A stretch of 64,000 nt of DNA from UBA4575 sp002386945 (GTDB lineage: Bacteria > Pseudomonadota > Gammaproteobacteria > UBA4575), in assembly GCA_943789445.1 (NCBI GenBank), contig CALSUC010000001.1:248001-312000 (forward strand). The letters are read 5' to 3'. Numbering within the stretch: the first letter of the stretch is position 1; every line of letters begins with the position of its first letter. A program made the position numbers and the translations under genes. The notes beneath the pieces were generated by a model. It saw nothing but the letters and a program-made list of their open reading frames with translations. It searched no databases and was not told the origin of the DNA. Of this stretch, positions 17,498-25,739 are shown in pieces.

Positions 17498-20227
17498 ATG
17501 CCTAAGCCAGAAAAACCATTACTCGTCCTTGTTGACGGGTCATCCTATTTATACCGTGCATTTCACGGCCTGCCACCGTTAACCAACCGTGAAGGTATGC
17601 CGACGGGAGCGGTCTATGGTGTCTTACGCATGCTACGTAAATTGATTGAAGAATCTTGCCCTGATCGTGTCGGCGTCATCTTTGATGCCAAAGGGAAAAC
17701 CTTTCGACACGATCTCTATGCCGAATACAAGGCCAATCGACCACCGATGCCGGATGATCTGCGGGTGCAGATTGAACCACTGTATGACGCTATTCAAGCA
17801 CTGGGTATGCCGATGCATGCGATCCCAGGCGTTGAGGCCGATGATGTCATTGGTACCCTCGCTAAGCAGGGCGTTGAGGCCGGCTATCAAGTATTGATAT
17901 CCACCGGTGATAAGGATATGGCGCAGTTAGTGAATGATGATGTGCGTTTGATCAACACCATGAACAACAGCCTGCTTAAGCCAGACAGTGTGCATGATAA
18001 ATTTGGTGTTAATGCGGAACAGATCATCGACTACCTCGCCTTAATGGGAGACAAGGTCGATAACATCCCGGGGGTGCCTGGGGTTGGACCAAAGACCGCA
18101 GCCAAGTGGCTAGGCCTGTATCACACGATGGATGGCGTGATCGAAAATGCGGATAAAATCGGCGGTAAGATTGGTGAAAAATTACGCGCGGCACTGCCTC
18201 AGTTACCGCTGTCATATGAGTTAGCAACGATCGACTGTGCGGTGAAGCTTGAATTCGTTCCTGATGAACTGCAAATGATGGAACAAGATAAGGACCAGTT
18301 GCTTTCACTGTATGAGACGCTAGGCTTTAATTCTTGGCTGCAGGAACTACAAGGGGGACAGGCGAAGACGGCCGATGGTCAGGTTGCACCTGCTAGCAGC
18401 AAGAGTCAGCAGGCCTTACCCGGCGAATACGAATTAATCCTCAGTCTAGAACAGCTAGAGCAATGGGCGCTAAAACTGGCGGATGCTGAATTGATCGCGT
18501 TTGATACCGAGACCGATAGTCTCGATTACATGCAGGCCAATTTAGTCGGTATGTCATTTGCAGTAGAGGCGGGCAAGGCGGCCTATCTACCGCTGGCACA
18601 TGATTATATCGGTGCGCCGGAACAAATTAGCCTAGAACAAGCCCTGAAGGTGTTGCAGCCGATCTTAGAGGACCCTACACGGCCTAAGCTGGGACATAAC
18701 CTAAAATACGATCAATCGGTATTAGCGCGCCATGGCGTGCGTCTGTTGGGTATCCAGCATGACACCATGCTGCAGTCTTATATCAATGATTCGACCGCCA
18801 GCCGGCATGATCTCGACAGCCTCTGTCAGCTGCATTTGAACCACGAAAACATTAAGTTCACCGATGTCGCCGGTAAGGGCGCCAAGCAAGTAACGTTTAA
18901 TCAGGTGGATTTGGCAGTAGCACTGGACTATGCCGCAGAAGATGCGGATATGTGCTTGCGACTACATAACAAACTATGGCCACGCCTAAGCTCAAATCAT
19001 CGCGCAGAAAAGCTGTATTGCGAGCTAGAGGTGCCAGTGTTGTCGATTCTGTCAAAAGTTGAGCGCAACGGTGTGTTTATTAATAAAGCACTACTGCATG
19101 AGCAGAGTGGGGAGTTGGCGAGCAAGCTCGACCAACTACAAGCAGAGGCCTTTGCCGCAGCGAACACAGAATTTAACTTGGATTCACCAAAGCAGTTACA
19201 AAGCATCCTGTTTGAGGATTTAGGGCTACCGGTTATTCGTAAAACCCCGAAGGGGCAGGCCTCGACGGCCGAAGATGTGCTGCAGGAATTGGCGCAAAAC
19301 TATGATTTACCTAGAATTATTATTGAATACCGCTCCTTAAAGAAGCTCAAGTCGACCTATACCGATAAGCTGCCACAGCAGATCGATCCAGATAGCCAGC
19401 GCATCCACACCTCCTATCATCAGGCGGTTGCCGCCACTGGACGACTTTCATCCAGTGATCCCAATTTACAAAACATCCCGATTCGCAGTGAAGAAGGCCG
19501 GCGTATCCGCCAAGCCTTTATTGCGACGCCAGGGCATACCCTGTTGGCCGCTGACTATTCACAGATTGAATTGCGCATCATGGCGCATCTATCGAAAGAT
19601 CAGCGCCTATGTGATGCCTTTGCGGCCGGTGAAGATATCCATAACGCCACAGCAGCCGAGGTCTTCTCAATGGCTCGTGATGCGGTCACTAAAGACCAAC
19701 GACGGGCGGCGAAGGCGATCAACTTTGGCTTAATCTATGGCATGTCGGCCTTTGGATTGGCTAAGCAGCTGGGTATTAGCCGTTCTGAGGCAGCCGAGTA
19801 CGTTAATCTTTATTTTGAGCGTTATCCGGGGGTGAAGGCCTATATGGAGAGTACGCGCGTACGGGCACACGAGCTTGGCTATGTTGAAACCTTATTCGGT
19901 CGACGCTTGTATCTGCCTGAAATCGAATCACGTAACGCGCAACGTAGGCAATATGCCGAGCGTACCGCGATCAACGCCCCGATGCAGGGTACCGCGGCCG
20001 ACATTATTAAGCGTGCGATGCTCAGTGTGGATCAATGGATAGAAGACTCAAATCAAGACGTGCGCATGATTATGCAGGTGCATGATGAATTGGTCTTTGA
20101 ACTGTCGATAGATCGGCTAGATATAGTGAAGCCAGAGATTGTGCGATTGATGTCTGCGGCAGCTGATCTGATTGTGCCGCTGGAAGTGGATGCAAACAGT
20201 GGGGATAACTGGGATCAGGCGCACTAA
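17498..20227 (+). CDS. polA: DNA polymerase I
   Basis: 909 residues with all three domains. The 5'-3' nuclease occupies about 1-290 (LVDGSSYLYRAFHGLPPL; AIPGVEADDVIGT; GDKVDNIPGVPGVGPKTA). The 3'-5' proofreading domain has its acidic residues in AFDTETDSLDY (about 333). The polymerase domain has DYSQIELR (about 686), the O-helix RRAAKAINFGLIYGM and VHDELVFE (about 861). It fills gaps in repair and removes Okazaki RNA primers. The exonuclease acidic residues are intact, so proofreading is expected. A shorter nuclease paralogue, xni, is at 40596-41492. Confidence 0.98.
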   Translation: MPKPEKPLLVLVDGSSYLYRAFHGLPPLTNREGMPTGAVYGVLRMLRKLIEESCPDRVGVIFDAKGKTFRHDLYAEYKANRPPMPDDLRVQIEPLYDAIQALGMPMHAIPGVEADDVIGTLAKQGVEAGYQVLISTGDKDMAQLVNDDVRLINTMNNSLLKPDSVHDKFGVNAEQIIDYLALMGDKVDNIPGVPGVGPKTAAKWLGLYHTMDGVIENADKIGGKIGEKLRAALPQLPLSYELATIDCAVKLEFVPDELQMMEQDKDQLLSLYETLGFNSWLQELQGGQAKTADGQVAPASSKSQQALPGEYELILSLEQLEQWALKLADAELIAFDTETDSLDYMQANLVGMSFAVEAGKAAYLPLAHDYIGAPEQISLEQALKVLQPILEDPTRPKLGHNLKYDQSVLARHGVRLLGIQHDTMLQSYINDSTASRHDLDSLCQLHLNHENIKFTDVAGKGAKQVTFNQVDLAVALDYAAEDADMCLRLHNKLWPRLSSNHRAEKLYCELEVPVLSILSKVERNGVFINKALLHEQSGELASKLDQLQAEAFAAANTEFNLDSPKQLQSILFEDLGLPVIRKTPKGQASTAEDVLQELAQNYDLPRIIIEYRSLKKLKSTYTDKLPQQIDPDSQRIHTSYHQAVAATGRLSSSDPNLQNIPIRSEEGRRIRQAFIATPGHTLLAADYSQIELRIMAHLSKDQRLCDAFAAGEDIHNATAAEVFSMARDAVTKDQRRAAKAINFGLIYGMSAFGLAKQLGISRSEAAEYVNLYFERYPGVKAYMESTRVRAHELGYVETLFGRRLYLPEIESRNAQRRQYAERTAINAPMQGTAADIIKRAMLSVDQWIEDSNQDVRMIMQVHDELVFELSIDRLDIVKPEIVRLMSAAADLIVPLEVDANSGDNWDQAH

Positions 20228-20297
20228 AGCGGTTATTTATTTTATGCCGCTAAAGGAACTAAATTAAATTCAGCGACTCTATTATCGTGACGTTCAT

Positions 20298-20326
20298 TGA
20301 TGATCGTTCCTCTCTAGCAGTATAAC
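20298..20326 (+). promoter_or_regulatory. Sigma-70-type promoter in the polA-engB gap
   Basis: TTGATG (20298-20303) and TATAAC (20321-20326) are separated by exactly 17 bases, which is a good housekeeping promoter. It lies about 70 bases after polA and points away from it toward a terminator only 32-65 bases downstream, with no open reading frame in between. The obvious product is a short RNA. Confidence 0.6.
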
Positions 20327-20332
20327 GATACC

Positions 20333-20391
20333 TGAAATCTAGGTGTTGACTCGATATCCCCAAGCGGCCTCATGCTTCTTGGGGTTTTTTT
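20333..20391 (+). ncRNA. Candidate small RNA in the Spot 42/ErsA position, ending in an intrinsic terminator
   Basis: The predicted transcript starts near 20333, seven bases after the -10 box, and ends in the terminator at 20358-20391: stem CCCCAAG (20358-20364) / CTTGGGG (20378-20384), 13-nt loop, seven T. That leaves about 25 unstructured bases before the terminator and a total near 59 nt. In enterobacteria spf (Spot 42) and in Pseudomonas ersA occupy this same gap between polA and the opposing engB (yihA). Position and signals are seen; homology to either RNA is not claimed, as the primary sequence differs. The hairpin alone could also be just the polA terminator. Confidence 0.5.
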
Positions 20392-20416
20392 ATGCCCGTA
20401 AATTTATCTGTTCTGC

Positions 20417-21043
20417 TTATTCTGGAGCCTGTTTTGGGGCCAAATCTAGCCAATTACAGATTTTTTCAGAGGCCTCATCCAGGCCGACCTTGTTCAGTGC
20501 TGAGAATAATTGCACGCTAACACCGATCTCCGCGACCTCACTCAACTCCTTGCGTACGGCAAAAAGCTGCTGATTTGCTTGGTTTCTGCCTAATTTGTCA
20601 CACTTATTGAGTAGGATATGAATGTCACAGCGATTAAAGACACACCATTCCAGCATAGAATAGTCGGCATCACGTAGGGGGTGGCGGATATCCATCACCA
20701 AGATCGTCCCACTCAAGGCCTTTCGGGTTGAATAGTAGTGCTCCAGCAGTTTGATCCACTTCTGTTGCTGTTTGAGCGGCGCCTTAGCAAAGCCATAACC
20801 GGGCAGATCGACCAAGCAAGCATCCTCATTGACCCGGAAAAAATTGATCAATTGGGTCCGTCCAGGTGTTTTCGAGGTACGTGCCAAGGCCTTTTTTGTA
20901 CATAAAACGTTCAATGCGCTGGATTTGCCCGCATTAGAGCGTCCAGCCATCGCAACTTCGAGGCCTACGTCATCTGGGAGGTTAGCGGCCGCGCTCGAGC
21001 TTAGGTAGAATTCAGTCTGAGATAATAGTTGTGGATAAGACAT
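20417..21043 (-). CDS. engB: Ribosome-biogenesis GTP-binding protein EngB (YihA/YsxC)
   Basis: 208 residues from the chosen ATG at 21041-21043 (MSYPQLLSQTEFYLSS), which matches the N-terminus of the family. The frame is open 33 codons further, but that part (IINLFLARSYIPRKL) resembles nothing in EngB. G1 Walker A GRSNAGKSS (34-42), G3 DLPGYGF, G4 NKCDKLG and the switch segment RTSKTPGRTQLINFF are present. It is an essential GTPase for 50S subunit assembly. It faces polA across the candidate small RNA, as in E. coli. Confidence 0.94.
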   Translation of the reverse strand: MSYPQLLSQTEFYLSSSAAANLPDDVGLEVAMAGRSNAGKSSALNVLCTKKALARTSKTPGRTQLINFFRVNEDACLVDLPGYGFAKAPLKQQQKWIKLLEHYYSTRKALSGTILVMDIRHPLRDADYSMLEWCVFNRCDIHILLNKCDKLGRNQANQQLFAVRKELSEVAEIGVSVQLFSALNKVGLDEASEKICNWLDLAPKQAPE

Positions 21044-21160
21044 AGGGCTTTCAGTTGGTTTGTTTTGCGGCGTATCGAGCTTTCGTGGTATATAAGAGCG
21101 CGCTAAAAAAAGATTAATGATAGCGTAGTTTAAATCGCTCACGCATATTGGGAAGAGTAC

Positions 21161-21766
21161 ATGAAAAAATTAATTCAGTTGGCTTTAGTTGGTTCAGTTT
21201 TGATCGGGCAGGGCCTTATGGCGCAAGGTGACGTTGGGGCCGGTAAGGCCAAAGCAGCGGCCTGTGCAGCATGTCATGGCGCGGATGGTAACAGCATGAA
21301 TCCAGCATGGCCAAAACTCGCTGGGCAAGGCGAAAAATACATTGCGACACAGCTTAAGCACTTCAAATCAGGCGCGCGTAAGAACGCCTTGATGCAAGGC
21401 CAGGCGATGGCGCTATCAACACAAGATATGCAAGACCTAGGCGCGTACTACGCCAGTCTAACGACGTCTCCAAATGCAGCCAATCCAGATACGCTTGAGC
21501 TAGGTCAGGCGATCTATCGTGGCGGTATCATGAAGAAGGAAGTCCCCGCTTGTATGGCCTGTCACTCACCGGATGGTGTTGGCAACCCTAGCGCTGCGTT
21601 CCCTAAGATTGCCGGCCAACATGCGGCCTACAGTGAAGCTCAGTTAAAGTCATACCGTGCAATCGAGCGTGATTATGACAGTGCTAAAATCATGAGTGGC
21701 GTGGCTGAACGTATGACCGATGAAGAGATTCGTGCGGTTGCTGAGTACATGTCTGGATTGCATTAA
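21161..21766 (+). CDS. Cytochrome c4 (dihaem c-type cytochrome)
   Basis: 201 residues with a signal peptide (hydrophobic 4-20, likely cut after MAQ) and two tandem c-type domains. Haem motifs are CAACH (35-39) and CMACH (131-135), with distal methionines expected in the MQGQAM and MSGVAERM segments. Cytochrome c4 is a periplasmic, membrane-associated dihaem protein that passes electrons from the bc1 complex to terminal oxidases, often the cbb3 type. It is followed by dsbA and cytochrome c5, the order known from Pseudomonas. The start is preceded by GGGAAGAG. Confidence 0.93.
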   Translation: MKKLIQLALVGSVLIGQGLMAQGDVGAGKAKAAACAACHGADGNSMNPAWPKLAGQGEKYIATQLKHFKSGARKNALMQGQAMALSTQDMQDLGAYYASLTTSPNAANPDTLELGQAIYRGGIMKKEVPACMACHSPDGVGNPSAAFPKIAGQHAAYSEAQLKSYRAIERDYDSAKIMSGVAERMTDEEIRAVAEYMSGLH

Positions 21767-21774
21767 AGTTAAGT

Positions 21775-21800
21775 AGTGAACCTAATTATTTAGGTTCACT
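21775..21800 (+). terminator. Perfect 11-bp stem-loop after cytochrome c4
   Basis: AGTGAACCTAA (21775-21785) and TTAGGTTCACT (21790-21800) pair perfectly around TTAT. There is no immediate T-run, only CTTTTTG ten bases later. It may be a transcript 3'-end protector or partial terminator between cytochrome c4 and dsbA. Confidence 0.55.
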
Positions 21801-21844
21801 CATAAGCATAACTTTTTGTATTCATAATTTAGAGGTCGTCAAAC

Positions 21845-22480
21845 ATGTTGCACTTGATTCGAATTGGATTCCTCACACTGCTGACTAGTGTGCTCATTAT
21901 GACTGCGGTCCAGGCCGATGATCACGGCCGCTATCGTGAAGGACAACATTACACGCGTTTGGCGACACCGCTGCCGGCACTGGAACCCTCTGCTGCAAAG
22001 CATGAAGTGGTCGAGTTGTTTTGGTACGGCTGTTCACACTGTAACGACTTTGATCCCTACTTAGAGGTTTGGAAGGTTAAAACTCGGGCCGATGTGAACT
22101 TGGTGCGAGTGCCTGCGATCTTCAACCCTCGTTGGGAGCAACATGCCCGCGCTTTTTACGCGTTAGAGTTGATGGGTGATCTAGAAAAGGTTCACACACT
22201 GATCTTTGAAGCGATTCATGATCAAGGTAGATCGTTGCATAACGTTGGATCTATGGCCCGTTTCTTAGGCTCGCATGGGATTGATGAAGATGAATTTCGT
22301 GAAGCCTTCGACTCTTTTGCAGTCGAGACTAAGATTAACCGCGCAAAGCAGCTGATTAGAGACTACCAAGTGACCGGTGTACCGGCCATTATTGTTGATG
22401 GCACCTATAAAGTAACAGGCTCTAGTGCAGGTGGTTATCAGCAGTTGATCGGTGTGATCGAGATGCTAACCAAAGATTAA
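21845..22480 (+). CDS. dsbA: Thiol:disulfide interchange protein DsbA
   Basis: 211 residues with a signal peptide (about 1-24, cleavage near VQA-DD) and a thioredoxin fold with helical insertion. The active site is FWYGCSHCNDF, Cys63-Ser-His-Cys66, where E. coli has CPHC; the cis-proline loop GVPAIIVDG is present. DsbA oxidises cysteines of exported proteins and is recharged by DsbB, whose electrons go to ubiquinone, so the neighbours cytochrome c4 and c5 and the ubi genes belong to the same electron economy. The dipeptide change may alter redox potential. Confidence 0.93.
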   Translation: MLHLIRIGFLTLLTSVLIMTAVQADDHGRYREGQHYTRLATPLPALEPSAAKHEVVELFWYGCSHCNDFDPYLEVWKVKTRADVNLVRVPAIFNPRWEQHARAFYALELMGDLEKVHTLIFEAIHDQGRSLHNVGSMARFLGSHGIDEDEFREAFDSFAVETKINRAKQLIRDYQVTGVPAIIVDGTYKVTGSSAGGYQQLIGVIEMLTKD

Positions 22481-22507
22481 TTTGGCAGCTAGAAACATTT
22501 AGACAGT

Positions 22508-22551
22508 CGCGCAAGTAACGGCAATCGCCTATACTTGCGCGCATAATTTTT
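22508..22551 (+). terminator. Intrinsic terminator after dsbA
   Basis: CGCGCAAGTA (22508-22517) and TACTTGCGCG (22532-22541) form a 10-bp stem; the loop contains a second short stem GGC/GCC. ATTTTTATAT follows. It should separate dsbA from the cytochrome c5 gene. Confidence 0.7.
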
Positions 22552-22578
22552 ATATCAGATTTTGAACGAGGAGTTCCC

Positions 22579-23040
22579 TTGGAAGACAAACAGTTTACTA
22601 CCTACTTTGTATCAGTACTTGGCGCCTTGGCGGTCTTTACTATCACTATCTTAATTCTAGCTAATAGCTTAACTAGTGAGGCTGACGAGCTGGATAAAGG
22701 TATTGCATTAGCAATTGCTGAGCGTACTCAGCCAATGGCTAATGTCTATGTCGGCACAGTACCTGCTGTAACCAAAGCCCCTGCGGCGATGAAAGTGGCA
22801 TCGGTTGAAATGAGTGGTGAAGCAGTCTACCAACAGGTCTGTGCCGCTTGTCATAACGCAGGTGTTATGAACGCGCCAAAGCCTGGCGACAAGTCAGCTT
22901 GGGATCAGCGTTTAGCTCAAGGTATTGAAACGGTATACGCCAATGCAATCGGTGGTATCCGTGGCATGCCAGCCAAAGGTGGCCGTGCAGATCTATCGGA
23001 TGCTGCGGTTAAAGCTGCAGTCGATCACCTAGTTAAGTAA
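22579..23040 (+). CDS. Membrane-anchored cytochrome c5-type protein
   Basis: 153 residues starting at TTG 22579 behind CGAGGAG (22566-22572). An N-terminal membrane helix (YFVSVLGALAVFTITILILA, about 9-28) acts as an uncleaved anchor, then a linker leads to one cytochrome c domain with CAACH and the methionine ligand in GGIRGMPAKGG. The RGMPA(K/R)GG signature is typical of the c5 group. It probably moves electrons between bc1 and oxidases, or in thiol oxidation, with cytochrome c4. It converges on comM with only seven bases between stops. Confidence 0.9.
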   Translation: MEDKQFTTYFVSVLGALAVFTITILILANSLTSEADELDKGIALAIAERTQPMANVYVGTVPAVTKAPAAMKVASVEMSGEAVYQQVCAACHNAGVMNAPKPGDKSAWDQRLAQGIETVYANAIGGIRGMPAKGGRADLSDAAVKAAVDHLVK

Positions 23041-23047
23041 AACCCTT

Positions 23048-24580
23048 CTATTCTTGGGCGTCCGACCGGGCGCCGTTATGGCGATTGAAGATCTGTCGAT
23101 AGCTAGCCGCTTCTAGCAGCTGTTGCTCAGAGACAGTCTTCTCGTCAGCCATATCAGCAATGGTTCGCGCCACCCGCAATAATCGGTGAAAGCCTCGTCC
23201 ACTGAGGCGATACTGTTCATTAATCTCTTCCGCTAAACGCTTGGATGCTGAATCCATCTGGCACAGCGCCTCTATCTCTGTCCCGCTAATACGCGCATTA
23301 CTCTCACCCTGTCGTTGTAGCTGCCGTTCCCGTGCATGACAAATTTTTTGGTAACGTTCGTTGCCATCATCTGGCTCACTGCTGGCCGCACATTTGCTTA
23401 GGGTAATCTTCGGCACACTGACCAGTAAATCGATCCGATCCAATAAAGGCGCCGACAGCTTTCGTTGATAGCGTTGGATCTGTTGTGGGCTGCATTCACA
23501 CTGACCATAACGATTAATATCGCAGCCATTAGGGCAGGGGTTCATTGCCGCAATCAACTGAAAGCGCGCCGGAAACTCCAGCTGTGCAGCGGCCCTAGAA
23601 ATAGTGATGCGACCACTCTCTAGTGGCTCTCGCATAATCTCTAGGCAGCTGCGATCAAACTCAGTCAACTCATCTAAAAATAACACCCCATGATGTGCGA
23701 GAGAGATCTCACCCGGTCTGGGCTGTGAACCACCACCGGCTAGGCCATTGGCAGAGACCGAATGATGTGGGCTGCGAAAGGGCCGCTGCATTAACTCGGC
23801 CGGTGTCATAGCTAATGGATTAGCGATCGAATAAATACTGAGAACCTCAATCGCCTGCTCTGTAGTCATCGGTGGCAACAAGGCAGGCACATGACTGGCG
23901 AGTAAGGTTTTGCCAGAGCCAGGCGAGCCGACCATCAATAGATGATGTTCACCTGCCGCCGCCAAGGTCAGTGCACGCTTAGCCTGTTCCTGTCCACGGA
24001 TAGCGGCCAGACTATGCGAATGCTCAGTGTTAGCTTGGATGCCTTTTGCAATAACTGGTGAGAGACAATCATGCTGAACCAAGTGGCTACAGATTTGAAT
24101 TAGATCATCTGCACAAAAAGTTTCCTGTCCCGTCAGTAACTCCAGCTCATGTCTATTTTCACTGGCCGTGATTAAGCTTCGATTATCTTTAGAACAAGCC
24201 AGTGCGCTGGGTAGCACACCTCGCGTATGGCGTAGCTCACCACCTAGCCCAAGTTCAGCAATAAACTCATAGCGATCCAAGTGCTTACATTGGATCTGTT
24301 CAGACGCAAGCAAGATGCCCAGTGCGATTGGTAAATCAAATCGCCCCCCTTCCTTAGGTAACTCTGCCGGAGCCAAGTTGACTGTGATGCGGCGAGATGG
24401 AAACTGAAACTGACTATTTTTGATCGCCGCTCGAACACGCTCCTTACTCTCGCGAACGGCGGCCTCGGGTAAGCCAACAATAGAAAAGCAGGGCAGGCCG
24501 TTCGATAGATCAACCTCCACCAGAACAGCAGTAGCCTGCATCCCGGTTTGTGCTCGGCTATGAACGCGGGCAAGTGCCAT
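23048..24580 (-). CDS. comM: Mg-chelatase-like AAA+ helicase ComM (YifB)
   Basis: 510 residues, full length. The N-terminal Lon-like ChlI domain runs from about 20 to 170 (VEVDLSNGLPCFSIVGLPE). Walker A is GSPGSGKT (218-225), then Walker B FLDELTEF, and a Cys cluster CPNGCDINRYGQCEC typical of YifB. ComM is a hexameric branch-migration helicase that helps integrate incoming DNA during natural transformation. It is not a magnesium chelatase subunit. This supports but does not prove competence; no other competence genes are in the window. Confidence 0.93.
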   Translation of the reverse strand: MALARVHSRAQTGMQATAVLVEVDLSNGLPCFSIVGLPEAAVRESKERVRAAIKNSQFQFPSRRITVNLAPAELPKEGGRFDLPIALGILLASEQIQCKHLDRYEFIAELGLGGELRHTRGVLPSALACSKDNRSLITASENRHELELLTGQETFCADDLIQICSHLVQHDCLSPVIAKGIQANTEHSHSLAAIRGQEQAKRALTLAAAGEHHLLMVGSPGSGKTLLASHVPALLPPMTTEQAIEVLSIYSIANPLAMTPAELMQRPFRSPHHSVSANGLAGGGSQPRPGEISLAHHGVLFLDELTEFDRSCLEIMREPLESGRITISRAAAQLEFPARFQLIAAMNPCPNGCDINRYGQCECSPQQIQRYQRKLSAPLLDRIDLLVSVPKITLSKCAASSEPDDGNERYQKICHARERQLQRQGESNARISGTEIEALCQMDSASKRLAEEINEQYRLSGRGFHRLLRVARTIADMADEKTVSEQQLLEAASYRQIFNRHNGARSDAQE

Positions 24581-24842
24581 TAGTGATAATGCTGTACTGA
24601 CATGGCTCGGTGACTCCTAGTATGAGAGTGAATCTCACACTATAGAGGCTTGGTGTTGCTTTAGGGGTATAGGTGTTCAGTTGTGCGTGGAAGTAGGTGC
24701 TTTGTATTTCGGTACAGAGATCAAACTTTTTAGCCATTACCATCTATTATGGTTTTTCTCATAATATGCTGATAGCTTGAATTATTATCTTTATAAATTA
24801 TTTTTTAGAGCGGTTGTTTCTACCGAAATAACCAAGAGCAAA

Positions 24843-24869
24843 AATCAATCGAGTCTGACCCTATTGATT
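24843..24869 (+). repeat. 27-nt palindromic element, left copy
   Basis: AATCAAT (24843-24849) and ATTGATT (24863-24869) flank a 13-nt core CGAGTCTGACCCT. The same element occurs inverted at 25663-25689 with a single base different (first core base C versus G). The gap from 24581 to 24842 upstream holds comM's promoter region and nothing else I recognise. The pair brackets an AT-rich segment with a degraded gene, like the short palindromes that accompany small non-autonomous or RAYT-type mobile elements. Confidence 0.75.
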
Positions 24870-24890
24870 TCTACTTAATAGACAGTAGAT

Positions 24891-25087
24891 ATGAATTATC
24901 ACCACATACTCAGTTCTTCGGAAGTAGTTGACTTAACTGCCATTTTCAGGATCTAAAATTAAACTTGAAGCAAACTGAAGATAGGTTTTAGAACACGATG
25001 AAAACAGGTACTTTGATAGCTATATACATCCGGATATCACTCGAAAAAGTTTTATCGTAACTTTATTAATTGCATTAGACAGTCAGA
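24891..25087 (+). pseudogene. Degraded N-terminal part of the downstream HEPN-like gene
   Basis: Three successive frames carry protein-like sequence that together would make one N-terminus. From ATG 24891 the first frame reads MNYHHILSSSEVVDLTAIFR to a TAA at 24954-24956. A second frame continues LKLNLKQTEDRF to a TAG. A third reads EHDENRYFDSYIHPDITRK and then SFIVTLLIALDSQIAG from 24991, running to about 25090, where the open 161-residue frame begins. Each hop needs a one- or two-base change. This is what a gene with several frameshifts looks like. Proof would need an intact homologue. Confidence 0.5.
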
Positions 25088-25573
25088 TTGCTGGGTTCTG
25101 CAGAAGCTGTCAAAGAACTAAAAGAAACGTTTTCTATCTTGCATGGAGATGTCGAAGAGGTAATAAGTCTGCATGGCGATGAAATGGAGGCGTTTCATGT
25201 ACGTATGATGATTAGAACGTATTCAGCTTTGATTGAAGGCTTGTTATACCAAATGCGTCAGGTAGCTATAAACTCTGAAAAGGAAGATCATGCTGTTTTT
25301 AGTTCTGAAGAACGAATAATGCTCAATGAAAAATCTCTTAGTTTAAACAAAAAAGGTGAAATCGAGGAAAAAGACAACTTTGAGCGTACTTTGCCCATGC
25401 TTCTATTTACGTTTAAGCAATACGCAAAAATTCATGGTGGAGAATTTTCACCTGATACAGGAGGTAATGGTTGGAAATGCATGAAACAATTTATAGCTAT
25501 ACGTAATAGGATTGTTCATCCAAAGTCAAAAGATTATTTGGTGCTGTCGGAAGACAGAATGGCACGATATTAA
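25088..25573 (+). CDS. HEPN-like protein, probably the C-terminal remainder of a broken gene
   Basis: 161 residues open from TTG 25088; no ribosome-binding site and a stop lies at 25076-25078 in frame. The C-terminal half has FIAIRNRIVHPKSKDY with an Arg-x4-His pattern typical of HEPN domains (RNase or nucleic-acid-linked helical bundles, frequent in toxin and defence proteins), and MMIRTYSALIEGLLYQMRQ resembles the helix that precedes it. Codon use is AT-rich compared with flanking genes. Protein-like sequence upstream in other frames suggests the true gene began near 24891. Function unknown; assignment to a HEPN family is from the motif only. Confidence 0.55.
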   Translation: MLGSAEAVKELKETFSILHGDVEEVISLHGDEMEAFHVRMMIRTYSALIEGLLYQMRQVAINSEKEDHAVFSSEERIMLNEKSLSLNKKGEIEEKDNFERTLPMLLFTFKQYAKIHGGEFSPDTGGNGWKCMKQFIAIRNRIVHPKSKDYLVLSEDRMARY

Positions 25574-25662
25574 TCTTGGAATTGAGTTGGTTCAATTTAA
25601 CTGTTAAGAACTTGTTTGCAGAAACAGACAAAGCTGATGAATACTTTCGGAGTCAAAGTAAG

Positions 25663-25689
25663 AATCAATAGGGTCAGACTCCATTGATT
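25663..25689 (-). repeat. 27-nt palindromic element, right (inverted) copy
   Basis: AATCAAT (25663-25669), a 13-nt core AGGGTCAGACTCC, and ATTGATT (25683-25689). It is the reverse complement of the 24843-24869 element except for one base. The two enclose 847 bases in total, holding the broken HEPN-like gene. Confidence 0.75.
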
Positions 25690-25739
25690 TTTGAATAACA
25701 GTTGGCTGCTGTTCATGCCCTACACTATAAGTCTCAGTA

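Noticed and set aside
21030..21038. A third perfect DnaA 9-mer TGTGGATAA
   Set aside because: It lies inside the engB coding sequence and is dictated by the codons for Ser-Tyr-Pro-Gln; no other box is nearby.
24692..24707. A 16-base sequence AGTAGGTGCTTTGTAT repeated at 60435-60450
   Set aside because: Across 64 kb on both strands roughly one such pair is expected by chance, and the flanking bases do not extend the match. No element boundary is visible.
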